Assembly: GCF_011947225.1 (NCBI RefSeq)
Contig: NZ_JAATVW010000001.1
Location: 496,001-560,000 of the forward strand
From: Planosporangium flavigriseum
GTDB taxonomy: Bacteria > Actinomycetota > Actinomycetes > Mycobacteriales > Micromonosporaceae
Length of the DNA: 64,000 nt
Direction of reading: 5' to 3'
The notes beneath the pieces are model-generated. The model saw only the letters and a program-made list of their open reading frames with translations. It made no database searches and was not told the DNA's origin. The position numbers and the translations under genes are program-made. Each line of letters opens with the position of its first letter. The stretch's first letter is position 1. Below, piece after piece: positions 18,174 to 26,394 of the stretch.

Positions 18174-18223
18174 TGATCCTGAAGACTTTTCCGGGTCAGA
18201 GCGCGGAAAAGCCTTCAGGATCA
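18174..18223 (+). terminator. long palindrome after the acylase gene (dispersed family, copy 2)
   Basis: The arm TGATCCTGAAGACTTTTCCG (18174-18193) pairs with CGGAAAAGCCTTCAGGATCA (18204-18223) with one mismatch; loop of 10 nt. It lies between the convergent acylase and hemerythrin genes. Its arm is 19/20 identical to that at 12485, too close for independent terminators. Confidence 0.75.
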
Positions 18224-18235
18224 CGGCAAGCAGGA

Positions 18236-18736
18236 TCAGGCGATCACCGCGTCGATGGCCTTCTTCAACGCGCTCGGCTGCGTCGGCTTGCGCGGCGCCT
18301 CGTCGCGCTTGGCGATCATCGCCTCGCCGATCATCTGAAGCTCCTTACGCCCCACACCCTCGCGGACCTTCGGGAACCACTCCTGCTCCTCCTCCTCGAT
18401 GTGGTGCGTGACGTTCTCGATAAGGACGGTGGTCTTCGCGTCGAAGTGCTCGTCCTCGGGGCTCATCGCGGCGAGCTCCATGCAGAGCAGGTCCGCGACA
18501 TGGTGCTCCTCGTAGGACTCCAGCACGTCGTCTTCCAGGTCCGGCATCAGGTTGCGGACCGCCGGGTACATGACCTCGTTCTCGAGGTACGTGTGGATCG
18601 TCAGCTCCTCGAGGATCTGATCGACGATCTTTCCCCTCGTGGCCCGAGCACCCTTGCTGCACTGCTCGAAGTCCCGGAACAGCTTGCGGATCTTCTTGTG
18701 GTCTTCCTTCAGAATCACGATGGCGTCGGTCGACAT
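18236..18736 (-). CDS. hemerythrin HHE-domain protein
   Basis: A 166-residue soluble helical protein; the ATG at 18736 follows GGGGAGGCCTGG. His and Glu ligands of a diiron site are arranged as in HHE hemerythrins: KEDHKKIRKLF (about 10-20), IHTYLENEVMYP, ESYEEHHVADLL and VTHHIEEEEQEWFPKV. Such proteins bind oxygen or sense oxidative and iron state; the role here is not known. The C-terminal tail (RKPTQPSALKKAIDAVIA) is basic. It is a single gene, convergent with the acylase, with the glnE operon just upstream on the same strand. Confidence 0.9.
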   Translation of the reverse strand: MSTDAIVILKEDHKKIRKLFRDFEQCSKGARATRGKIVDQILEELTIHTYLENEVMYPAVRNLMPDLEDDVLESYEEHHVADLLCMELAAMSPEDEHFDAKTTVLIENVTHHIEEEEQEWFPKVREGVGRKELQMIGEAMIAKRDEAPRKPTQPSALKKAIDAVIA

Positions 18737-18782
18737 CCAGGCCTCCCCAAAGATGGTTGGACCCGGCTCTCTTTCCCGAACG

Positions 18783-20378
18783 TCAGCCCGATGAAACTCG
18801 CTGGCACACCGGCCCCGGCCGCAGGTCACTGGAGAGGCGGTAGCTGCCCGCTGCCGGGGCGCGTACCGTCGTCCATCCGTCCGCGGCCGGGGACACACAG
18901 GCACCCGAACCGTCGACGGTCAGCCAGCGCGACCACCGCACCCGTACGAGCACGTCACCGGGGGCGTCCGTGGTCAGCGTCACGCCCGCCGACGACGCCT
19001 CCACCAGCCGCCCCGGCGAGTCGACCAGCGGCGTCGCGCCGTCCACGGCGTACAGCCGCCAGTCCCGATCCCGCCACACTTCGCGCAGATAGGGCGGCGC
19101 CGTGGCCACCAGGGCGGCTTCCTGGCGGCCGAACGTGTCCGGCTCACTGTCGGGCGCCAGCGCCACGTAGCTGACCGCGTTGCGCCGCAACCACTGCCCG
19201 TACTCGTCGGGGTCGAGCGCGCCCCGGTAGAACAGCGGGTTGCGTTCGACGTCGGACTGGCGCTCCCAGCCGCGGGCCACCGGCACCAGCGGTGCGACGT
19301 ACGCGGCCTCCCAGTGGTCCCGCAGCGGCACCACCTCGATACGCCCGACCGGACCCCGCCGGGCCAACTCGTCGAGCAGCGGACGGTAGAACGCCGCACG
19401 CGCCGGCGCCGAACCCGCCCGGGCCAGGTCCCCGATGACGACCGGGGACTGCCACCAGACCAGCGCGACCAGAGCGGCGGCGAGCCACCGCCGCCTCAGC
19501 GTGGCGAAGGCGGCCACCACCGGCAGCGCGAACAGCATCGGCAGCCGCAAGGCGTTCGATCCGACGGGGCTCGGCAGGTAGAAGGCCGCCAGCAGCAGGA
19601 TGACCGTGAGTACCGCGCCGAAGCGGAGCGTCCGGTGCCGCGCCGGCACCATCAGGAACGCCACCGCCGTCAACGCGACGTTGATGCGCATCGACTCGGC
19701 GGTGAACGGCTGCACGCCGCCGTTGCCGAACAGCACCGCCATCGGCAGGAGCGCGACCGCGGGCGCCAGGCACAGCACGAGGCTCTCCGCCACGTTGCCG
19801 TCAATACCCCAGCGGCCGTCATGACGACGGTTGAGCCGTGCCAGCAGCAGCGCCCCACCGGCCAGCCCGACGAACAGGCCGGCGACCGGGCTCGCCCAGG
19901 TGGCGAGCGCCGCCAGCACCGCCGCCGCGACCAGGCGGACAATCCGAGCCGGGCGCGCCGCCGAGACGCTGCACAGGGCGAGCAGACCGAACGCCGTACC
20001 CACCGCAAAGGTCGTCCGGCCACTGACCAGATTGGCCACCAGGACCAGCGCACCGAGGACGGCGCCGAGCAGCGGGCGGGGCGCGTGCCAGCGGATGAGC
20101 AGGTACGCGAAGGCCACCGCCGAGACGACGGCCGCGAGCGCGCCCAGCACGCGTACACCGAGAGCGGCACCGAGCGGCGCAGTGAGCAGGCTGTAGCCGA
20201 ACTGGCTCTGCCCGCCGTACCAGCCGAAGTCGATCGGCACCGCGCCGTGGCGGGCGAAGAACCCGGCGCGGGCCACCTGGGCCGACAGGTCGGTGCCCAT
20301 CGGCGGCGCGAGCAGGTACAGAATCGACAGGACCAACGCGACCACGCCGGCGACCGTAACGGCGGCCCTAACCCGCAT
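18783..20378 (-). CDS. polytopic membrane protein, GT-C-like, overlapping glnE
   Basis: A 531-residue protein with an N-terminal helix (about 5-25) and roughly ten further hydrophobic segments. A soluble C-terminal third contains RNAVSYVALAPDSEPDTFGR and VLVRVRWSRWLTVDG. The first outer loop has PPMGTDLSAQVARAG, an Asp as in GT-C glycosyltransferases, then WYGGQSQFGYSLLTAPLG. The ATG at 20378 overlaps the end of glnE by 11 nt, implying translational coupling to it. The substrate is unknown. It is unrelated at sequence level, as far as I can see, to the other GT-C-like protein at 6658, though the plan is similar. Confidence 0.7.
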   Translation of the reverse strand: MRVRAAVTVAGVVALVLSILYLLAPPMGTDLSAQVARAGFFARHGAVPIDFGWYGGQSQFGYSLLTAPLGAALGVRVLGALAAVVSAVAFAYLLIRWHAPRPLLGAVLGALVLVANLVSGRTTFAVGTAFGLLALCSVSAARPARIVRLVAAAVLAALATWASPVAGLFVGLAGGALLLARLNRRHDGRWGIDGNVAESLVLCLAPAVALLPMAVLFGNGGVQPFTAESMRINVALTAVAFLMVPARHRTLRFGAVLTVILLLAAFYLPSPVGSNALRLPMLFALPVVAAFATLRRRWLAAALVALVWWQSPVVIGDLARAGSAPARAAFYRPLLDELARRGPVGRIEVVPLRDHWEAAYVAPLVPVARGWERQSDVERNPLFYRGALDPDEYGQWLRRNAVSYVALAPDSEPDTFGRQEAALVATAPPYLREVWRDRDWRLYAVDGATPLVDSPGRLVEASSAGVTLTTDAPGDVLVRVRWSRWLTVDGSGACVSPAADGWTTVRAPAAGSYRLSSDLRPGPVCQRVSSG

Positions 20379-23316
20379 CGAAGACCCGTTCGACCGCCTG
20401 GCGGGCCCGCCGCGCCGTCCGCAGGTACTCGTCGAGGAACTCCTGCGGGTCGTCGACTGCCGAATCGTTCAGGACCGCGACCACGCCGGCGAGGTCGACC
20501 CCGTGGCGCGGCAACTGGTCGACCGGCCGTCCACGTACGAGGGTCAGCGCGTTGCGTACCCGGGACGCCATCCGCCACCCGGCGTCGAGGGCCGTGGCGT
20601 CGCCGTACTCCAGCAGGCCGGAGTCGGCGGCGGCAGAAAGAGCTTGGAGGGTACGCGTGGTGCGCAGCGCCTCGACGTCGTGCCCGTGCCGCAGTTGCAG
20701 CAGTTGGACGGTCCACTCCACGTCGGCGAGGCCGCCGCGACCGAGCTTGGTGTGCGTCGCCGGGTCCGCGCCGCGCGGCAGCCGCTCGCTGTCGACCCGC
20801 GCCTTGATCCGCCGGATCTCCGTCACCTGCTCGCGCGACAGCCCGCCGATCGGGTACCGCACCCGGTCGGCCATCTCCAGGAAGCGGGCGCCCAGGTCGG
20901 CGTCGCCCGCCACGTGCCGGGCCCGCAGCAGGGCCTGCGACTCCCACACCTTCGACCACTGCGCGTAGTAGCGGCGGTAGGCGTCGAGGCTGCGCACCAA
21001 CGGGCCCTGGCGGCCCTCCGGCCGCAGGTCGGCGTCGACTCCGAGCGGCGGGTCGGGGCACGGCATGGACAGCAGCCGCCGCAGCTCCTCGGCGACCGCG
21101 AGCGCGGCACCGGCCGCCGCCTCGTCGGGCATGCCCGGCGGCGTCTCGTACACGAACAGCACGTCGGCGTCGGACGGGTAGCTCATCTCGGCGCTGCCGA
21201 GGCGACCCATCCCGATGATGGTGACCGGCAGCCCGGACGGGTTGGCGATGGCCAGCGCGGCTGCGAGGGTGGCGTCCGTGACGTCGGCGAGCGCCTCCCC
21301 GACGGCGCTGACGTCGAGCAGGCCCAGCAGGTCGGCGGCGGCGACACGGAACAGTTCGCGGCGGCGCAGCGCCCGGACGGCCGCGATGGCCTGCTCCGGG
21401 TTGGTGTGGCGGGCGGCCGCGGCCTGGAAGCCCTCGCAGAGCGCCTCGGCCGAGCGGGCTACCAGCTCGGTGTCGTCGGCGAGCAGCCGCAGCGCCTCGG
21501 GGTCGCGGCTGAGCAGGTCGGTCACGTACCGGGACAGCCCGAGCAGCCGGGTCAACCGCATCGCGACCGGCCCCTCGTCGCGCAGCAGGCGCAGGTACCA
21601 CGGCGTGGTGCCCAGCTTGTCCGACACCTGCCGGTACGCCAGCAGACCCCGGTCGGGCTCCGGGGCGTCGGCGAACTCGCTGAGCAGGACGGGCAGCAAC
21701 TGGCGCTGGATCAGCGCGTACCGCGACACCCCGGCGGTGAGCGCCTGGATGTGGCGCAGCGCCCCGGCCGGGTCGGCGAAGCCCAGCGTCTTCAGCCGCG
21801 CGCCGGCCGCCTCGGGCGTGAGCCGCAGCTCCTCCGAGGGCACCCGGGCCACCGCCGCCAGCAGCGGCCGGTACAGCAGCTTGGCGTGCAGCCTGCGCAC
21901 GTCGCCGGCGTACCGGTGCCAGTCGGCGGAGAACGCCTCGACGGCTGTGCGCCGAGCGTCGCTGGAGTACCCCAGCGCCTGCGCCAGCCACCGCAGCGCC
22001 GCCGGGTCGTCGGGCACCGTGTGGGTACGCCGCAGCCGCTGCAGCTGCAGCCGGTGCTCGACGGTACGCAGGAACCGGTACGCGTCGCCCAGCGCCAGCC
22101 CGTCGACCCGGCCCACGTAGCCGCCGTCGGTCAACGCCCGCAGTGCCTCCAAGGTGGACGGTGAGCGCAGCGACTCATCGACGCGCCCGTGTACCAGCTG
22201 GAGCAACTGCACCGCGAACTCGATGTCGCGCAGGCCGCCGGGGCCGCGCTTGATCTCCCGGTCCAGCTCGCCGGCGGGTACGGCGTCGACGATGCGCCTG
22301 CGCATCGCGCGTACGTCCTGGACGGCCTCGGGGCGCTCGGCGGCGTGCCAGACCAGTGGCTGGAGTTCCTGCAGCCACTGCGCGCCGAGCAGCTGGTCGC
22401 CGGCGGCGGGGCGCGCCTTGAGCAGGGCCTGGAACTCCCAGGTCTTCGCCCACTTCCGGTAGTACGCCAGGTACGAGGCGAGGGTGCGCACCAGCGGTCC
22501 CCGGCTGCCCTCGGGCCGCAGCGCGGCGTCGACCGGCCAGGCGACCAGCCCGCAGACGTGGATCACTCGGCTGGCCAGGAGAGTGGCCGCCCGAAGCGCC
22601 TCCTCCTGGTCTGCGTCGGGGTTCGTCGGCTCCGCCACGAACACGACATCGACGTCACTGACGTAGTTGAGCTCCCGGCCGCCGCACTTGCCCATGGCGA
22701 TGACGGCGAGCCGGCACGCCTTCGCGTGCCGCGGCTGCTCGGCCGCGGCGATCCGCAGCGCGGCCTCGAGCGTCGCGTCCGCGAGGGCGGACAGCGCCCC
22801 CATGGTCTGCTCGATGTCGGCGCCGTCGGTCAGGTCGGCCGCGACGATCCGCAGCAGGCTGCGCCGGTACGCCCGGCGAAGCGACGGCACGTCGGCGGCA
22901 TCCTCGCCGATCGGCACGGTCTCTTCGGCCGCGCACAGCACCTGCCACTCCCCCGGGTTGGCCACCAGGTAGTCGCCGAGCGTGGCCGAGGTGCCGAGCA
23001 CCCTGATCAGCCGGTCCCGCAGGGTCTCGTCGGACAGCGCGGCGGCGAGGACGTCGTACGCGCCGTCGCGCCGCTCGGCCTCCACGATCCGCTGCAACTG
23101 CAGCAGCGCCAGATCGGGATCGGCCGCCCGGGCGAAGGCGTCCAGCAGCGCCTCGGCGCCAGCGTCCGCCGAGGCCTGGTCGATGTCGCCGACCGTCGCC
23201 TGACCGCTGTCGTCCAACACGCCCAGGCCCTGCGGGCCCAGCAGCTCACGGGCCCGAGCCCCATCGGTAAACCCACACCGCGCCAGCCGCGCGGCCACAC
23301 TCGCCGGCCTCGTCAT
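20368..23316 (-). CDS. glnE: bifunctional glutamine synthetase adenylyltransferase/deadenylase
   Basis: Adds and removes AMP on the tyrosine of GlnA according to nitrogen state. The 982-residue protein has two nucleotidyltransferase domains: N-terminal deadenylase with MGKCGGRELNYVSDVDVVFV (Asp pair at 221/223) and C-terminal adenylylase with SYPSDADVLFVYE near residue 710. GlnE-specific helical domains follow each (WEFQALLKARPAAGD and WESQALLRARHVAGD). Length and order match actinobacterial GlnE. It starts 15 nt after the GATase stop and overlaps the next membrane gene, so it is part of a minus-strand operon beginning near glnA2. Confidence 0.96.
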   Translation of the reverse strand: MTRPASVAARLARCGFTDGARARELLGPQGLGVLDDSGQATVGDIDQASADAGAEALLDAFARAADPDLALLQLQRIVEAERRDGAYDVLAAALSDETLRDRLIRVLGTSATLGDYLVANPGEWQVLCAAEETVPIGEDAADVPSLRRAYRRSLLRIVAADLTDGADIEQTMGALSALADATLEAALRIAAAEQPRHAKACRLAVIAMGKCGGRELNYVSDVDVVFVAEPTNPDADQEEALRAATLLASRVIHVCGLVAWPVDAALRPEGSRGPLVRTLASYLAYYRKWAKTWEFQALLKARPAAGDQLLGAQWLQELQPLVWHAAERPEAVQDVRAMRRRIVDAVPAGELDREIKRGPGGLRDIEFAVQLLQLVHGRVDESLRSPSTLEALRALTDGGYVGRVDGLALGDAYRFLRTVEHRLQLQRLRRTHTVPDDPAALRWLAQALGYSSDARRTAVEAFSADWHRYAGDVRRLHAKLLYRPLLAAVARVPSEELRLTPEAAGARLKTLGFADPAGALRHIQALTAGVSRYALIQRQLLPVLLSEFADAPEPDRGLLAYRQVSDKLGTTPWYLRLLRDEGPVAMRLTRLLGLSRYVTDLLSRDPEALRLLADDTELVARSAEALCEGFQAAAARHTNPEQAIAAVRALRRRELFRVAAADLLGLLDVSAVGEALADVTDATLAAALAIANPSGLPVTIIGMGRLGSAEMSYPSDADVLFVYETPPGMPDEAAAGAALAVAEELRRLLSMPCPDPPLGVDADLRPEGRQGPLVRSLDAYRRYYAQWSKVWESQALLRARHVAGDADLGARFLEMADRVRYPIGGLSREQVTEIRRIKARVDSERLPRGADPATHTKLGRGGLADVEWTVQLLQLRHGHDVEALRTTRTLQALSAAADSGLLEYGDATALDAGWRMASRVRNALTLVRGRPVDQLPRHGVDLAGVVAVLNDSAVDDPQEFLDEYLRTARRARQAVERVFDAG

Positions 23317-23331
23317 CGTGCTACCCGCCTT

Positions 23332-24156
23332 CTAGGCCCCGAGCAGTGGAAGGTACCGCTGGTCGATCCGCACCGGACCGGTCAGCGCGAGCGCGGCGAA
23401 CCGCTGCGCGAACGGCCGCCACACCTCTTCCATATCGTCCAGGACCGCGTCGACCGTCTCCAGCAGTTCGATCGGGTCTCGTCCCAGCTCCGCCAGGATG
23501 TCCAGGTTGCCGGAGACCCACTCCGCGAACATCTCGATGTCGCACTCGATGTGAAACTGGATGCCCCAGGCCGCGTCGCCGATGCGGAACGCCTGGTGCG
23601 GGTAGCTGGTCGACGCCGCGAGCAGGACCGCGTCGGCCGGAAGCTCGGTGATCTCGTCAAGGTGCCACTGCAGGACGTCGGGTGCGAACGGCACGTCGGC
23701 GAAGAGCGGGTCGCGGTCGGCGACGTCGCGGCGTGCGACCAGCCGGGCACCGATCTCCGGGCCGGCGGCGCTGCGCTCGACCGTGCCGGCGTGGGCTCGG
23801 GCAAGCTGCTGCCCGCCCAGGCACACCCCCAGGGTGGGCACGCGCTCGCGGACCGCCTTACGCAGCAGCCGCTCCAGCGCCGGGAACCAGGGCGCACCCG
23901 GCGTGCCGTCCGGATCGGGATAGGCGTTCTGCTCGCCGCCGAGCACGATCATCGCCGCGTAGCCGTCGAGGTTGTCGGGCACCGCTTCGCCGGCGTGCGC
24001 GCGCAGTACCGTCAGCTCCAGCCCGGCCTCGGTCAGCCAGTTGCCCAGCCGGCGCACGTCGTCGGTCGGGTCGTTCTCCACGATGAGGCACCGGCGGCCA
24101 CGCGGTGGCGGAACCTCGTTCTCCGGCTCACGGTTGTGCTCGGCTTCGCTATTCAC
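23332..24156 (-). CDS. class I glutamine amidotransferase-like protein
   Basis: A 274-residue stand-alone GATase1 domain. The nucleophile C112 is in LGVCLGGQQLA and the His-Glu pair H202/E204 in IQFHIECD, so glutaminase chemistry is possible. The N-terminal ~20 residues are polar and disordered-looking; the fold starts at RRCLIVENDP. It resembles the GMP-synthase-like GATases of unknown acceptor. The GTG at 24156 is the only plausible start. It sits between glnA2 and glnE on the same strand, 15 nt before glnE, suggesting a role in glutamine turnover, which is inference. Confidence 0.88.
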   Translation of the reverse strand: MNSEAEHNREPENEVPPPRGRRCLIVENDPTDDVRRLGNWLTEAGLELTVLRAHAGEAVPDNLDGYAAMIVLGGEQNAYPDPDGTPGAPWFPALERLLRKAVRERVPTLGVCLGGQQLARAHAGTVERSAAGPEIGARLVARRDVADRDPLFADVPFAPDVLQWHLDEITELPADAVLLAASTSYPHQAFRIGDAAWGIQFHIECDIEMFAEWVSGNLDILAELGRDPIELLETVDAVLDDMEEVWRPFAQRFAALALTGPVRIDQRYLPLLGA

Positions 24157-24198
24157 GCAACGAGGCTATCCGGTGCGGTCGCCGGCCGGTGGACCGTG

Positions 24199-24633
24199 TC
24201 AGTACAGGCAGAACTCGTTGCCCTCGGGATCCTGCATGATCATCCAGAAACCGCTCCAGTCCTCGACGGCGCGCTGCCGGGTGGCGCCGAACGTCTCCAA
24301 CCGCGCGGCCTCTTCGAAGATCCGCTCCCGCCGGGCCTCGGCCGGCACATCCGCGTCGCCACCGACGCTCAGGTCGAGATGGAGCCGGTTCTTGCCGGCC
24401 TTGGGCTCGGACACCCGCTGTAGGTGAATACGAGGCCCGACGCCGTACGGGTCGACGATCGCGCTGACGGCGTTCCACTCCGATTTCGGGATCCCGCGCG
24501 CCCGTAAAAAGTCCTCCCAGGTCGCGTACCCCGGCGGTGGCTCCTGCATCTCGTACCCCAGCGCCAGCGCCCAGAACTCGGCGAGCTTCGCGGGATCGGC
24601 ACAGTCGATCACCATTTGCACCCGGGTAGCCAT
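24199..24633 (-). CDS. VOC (glyoxalase-like) family protein
   Basis: A 144-residue protein with the vicinal oxygen chelate pattern: MATRVQMVIDCADPAKLAEFW at the start, given here as MATRVQMVIDCADP and KLAEFWALALGYE, IHLQRVSEPKAGKNRLHLDL in the middle and MIMQDPEGNEFCLY at the end. The last is the classic C-terminal metal-ligand Glu strand. Many such actinobacterial proteins are uncharacterised. It lies between glnA2 and the GATase on the same strand, 238 bp from glnA2 and 43 bp from the GATase start. Confidence 0.85.
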   Translation of the reverse strand: MATRVQMVIDCADPAKLAEFWALALGYEMQEPPPGYATWEDFLRARGIPKSEWNAVSAIVDPYGVGPRIHLQRVSEPKAGKNRLHLDLSVGGDADVPAEARRERIFEEAARLETFGATRQRAVEDWSGFWMIMQDPEGNEFCLY

Positions 24634-24871
24634 GGTGGGTCACTCCTCCCGCGCGACATGGCTCTACCCACCCTGCCTGCCCACCACCACGGCAGTTACC
24701 GCATCGCGGACCGGGGCCTTTCGCGGCGTCGGCCCGCGCCGGTCAGGTGCCACGCGGGCCACATCTCGTCGCCGGAGCGAGCGCTACCCGGGCCGCATGG
24801 TCCCCAGCACGCCATCGATGGAATGCGGCCGCGAGACCGCATTCGACATCAATGAATGTGTTACCGCCGGA

Positions 24872-26224
24872 TCACAGCATCGTCAGGTAGCGCTGCCGCT
24901 CATACGGCGTCACCACCCGGCGGTACTCCTCCCACTCGGTGCGCTTGTTCTTGATGAAGAAGTCGAACACGTGCTCGCCGAGGATCTCAGCGACGAGTTC
25001 CGAGCCGGCCATCACGTCGAGCGCCTCGTTCAGGTTCTCCGGCAGCGCCTGGTACCCGGCCGCCCTGCGCTCGGCGTCCGACAGCGCCCACACGTCGTCC
25101 TCGGCGCCGGGCGGCAGCTCGTACCCTTCCTCGATGCCCTTCAGGCCCGCGCCGAGCAGCACCGCGTAGGACAGGTACGGGTTGCACGCCGAGTCCAGCG
25201 AGCGGACCTCGACCCGGGCGGAGTTGGGCTTGCCGTAGGCGGGCACGCGGACGAGCGCGCTCCGGTTGAGGTGCCCCCAGCACACGTACGCCGGCGACTC
25301 GGTGATCCGGTTGGGGACCATCTCCGGGAACAGCCGCTTGTACGAGTTGACCCACTGGTTGGTGATCGCCGTGAACTCGCGGGCGTGGGTAAGGATTCCG
25401 GCGATGAACGCCCGGCCCACCTTGGACAGCTTCATCGGGTCGCTGGGGTCGTGGAAGACGTTGCGCTCCCCCTCGAACAGCGACAGGTGGGTGTGCATCC
25501 CGCTGCCCGGCTGGTCGGAGAACGGCTTGGGCATGAACGTCGCGTGCACGCCGTGCGAGAGCGCGACCTCTTTGATCACGTGGCGGAACGTCATGATGTT
25601 GTCCGCCGTGGTGAGGGCGTCCGCGTAGCGCAGGTCGATCTCCTGCTGGCCGGGCGCGACCTCGTGGTGGCTGAACTCGACCGAGATACCGATCCGCTCC
25701 AGCGACAGCACGGCCTGCCGGCGGAAGTCCCGCGCGGCGGCGTGGGTCGTGTTGTCGAAGTACCCACCCTGGTCGACCGCGCGCGGCGGGCTACCGTCGG
25801 CCGGCGCGTCCTCGAGCAGGAAGAACTCGATCTCCGGGTGGGTGTAGAAGGTGAAGCCCTTCTCGGCGGCCCGCGACAGCGCACGGCGCAGCACGTGGCG
25901 GGGGTCGGCCCAGGACGGCGAGCCGTCGGGCAGCAGGATGTCGCAGAACATCCGGGCGCTCTCGCCGCTGATGCCCCCCTCGAACGGGAAGACCTGGAAG
26001 GTCGTGGGGTCCGGCATGGCGACCATGTCCGACTCGTGCACCCGGGCGAAGCCCTCGATGGCCGAGCCGTCGAAGCCGATCCCCTCGTCGAACGCCGCCT
26101 CCAGTTCGGCCGGCGCTACCGAGACGCTCTTGAGCGTGCCCAGCACGTCGGTAAACCACAGGCGCACGAAGCGGATGTCGCGCTCCTCGAGTGTGCGGAG
26201 GACGAACTCCTGCTGTCGGTCCAC
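24872..26224 (-). CDS. glnA2: glutamine synthetase family protein GlnA2
   Basis: A second type I glutamine synthetase, 450 residues. I chose the GTG at 26224 (MDRQQEFVLRTLEERDIRF) because it matches the M. tuberculosis GlnA2 N-terminus and AGGGG precedes it; a longer in-frame start at 26302 has neither. Active-site segments are intact: GFDGSAIEGF, HPEIEFFLLE and GSGMHTHLSLF. The position of the adenylylated tyrosine reads DDVWALSDAE with W379, so GlnE cannot modify it in the usual way. It is divergent from nadE, with a GlnR-like repeat in between. Confidence 0.93.
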   Translation of the reverse strand: MDRQQEFVLRTLEERDIRFVRLWFTDVLGTLKSVSVAPAELEAAFDEGIGFDGSAIEGFARVHESDMVAMPDPTTFQVFPFEGGISGESARMFCDILLPDGSPSWADPRHVLRRALSRAAEKGFTFYTHPEIEFFLLEDAPADGSPPRAVDQGGYFDNTTHAAARDFRRQAVLSLERIGISVEFSHHEVAPGQQEIDLRYADALTTADNIMTFRHVIKEVALSHGVHATFMPKPFSDQPGSGMHTHLSLFEGERNVFHDPSDPMKLSKVGRAFIAGILTHAREFTAITNQWVNSYKRLFPEMVPNRITESPAYVCWGHLNRSALVRVPAYGKPNSARVEVRSLDSACNPYLSYAVLLGAGLKGIEEGYELPPGAEDDVWALSDAERRAAGYQALPENLNEALDVMAGSELVAEILGEHVFDFFIKNKRTEWEEYRRVVTPYERQRYLTML

Positions 26225-26276
26225 GGTATTTCCCCTGGTCGAGTCGGCCATTCCGGGCAAAGTCTTGCCCGCCCTT

Positions 26277-26292
26277 GTTACGCGGACGTTAC
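26277..26292. promoter_or_regulatory. GlnR-half-site-like repeat upstream of glnA2
   Basis: GTTAC (26277-26281), 6 nt, GTTAC (26288-26292); in the glnA2 direction GTAAC-n6-GTAAC, close to the GTNAC-n6-GAAAC unit of GlnR boxes. It is 53 bp upstream of the glnA2 start in the divergent nadE/glnA2 region. Confidence 0.4.
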
Positions 26293-26394
26293 GGGCGACC
26301 ATTAGACGCTGATTTTTCGGGGTGCGCGCTCCGCGGACTCCTCAGGAGCAGGGGAACCTCACCGGCCCGGAATCGCCTGCGCGAAGATGGATAG

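Noticed and set aside
24634-24871. Possible gene or attachment site between the VOC gene and glnA2
   Set aside because: 238 bp with no codon bias, repeats or tRNA fragment; nothing supportable.
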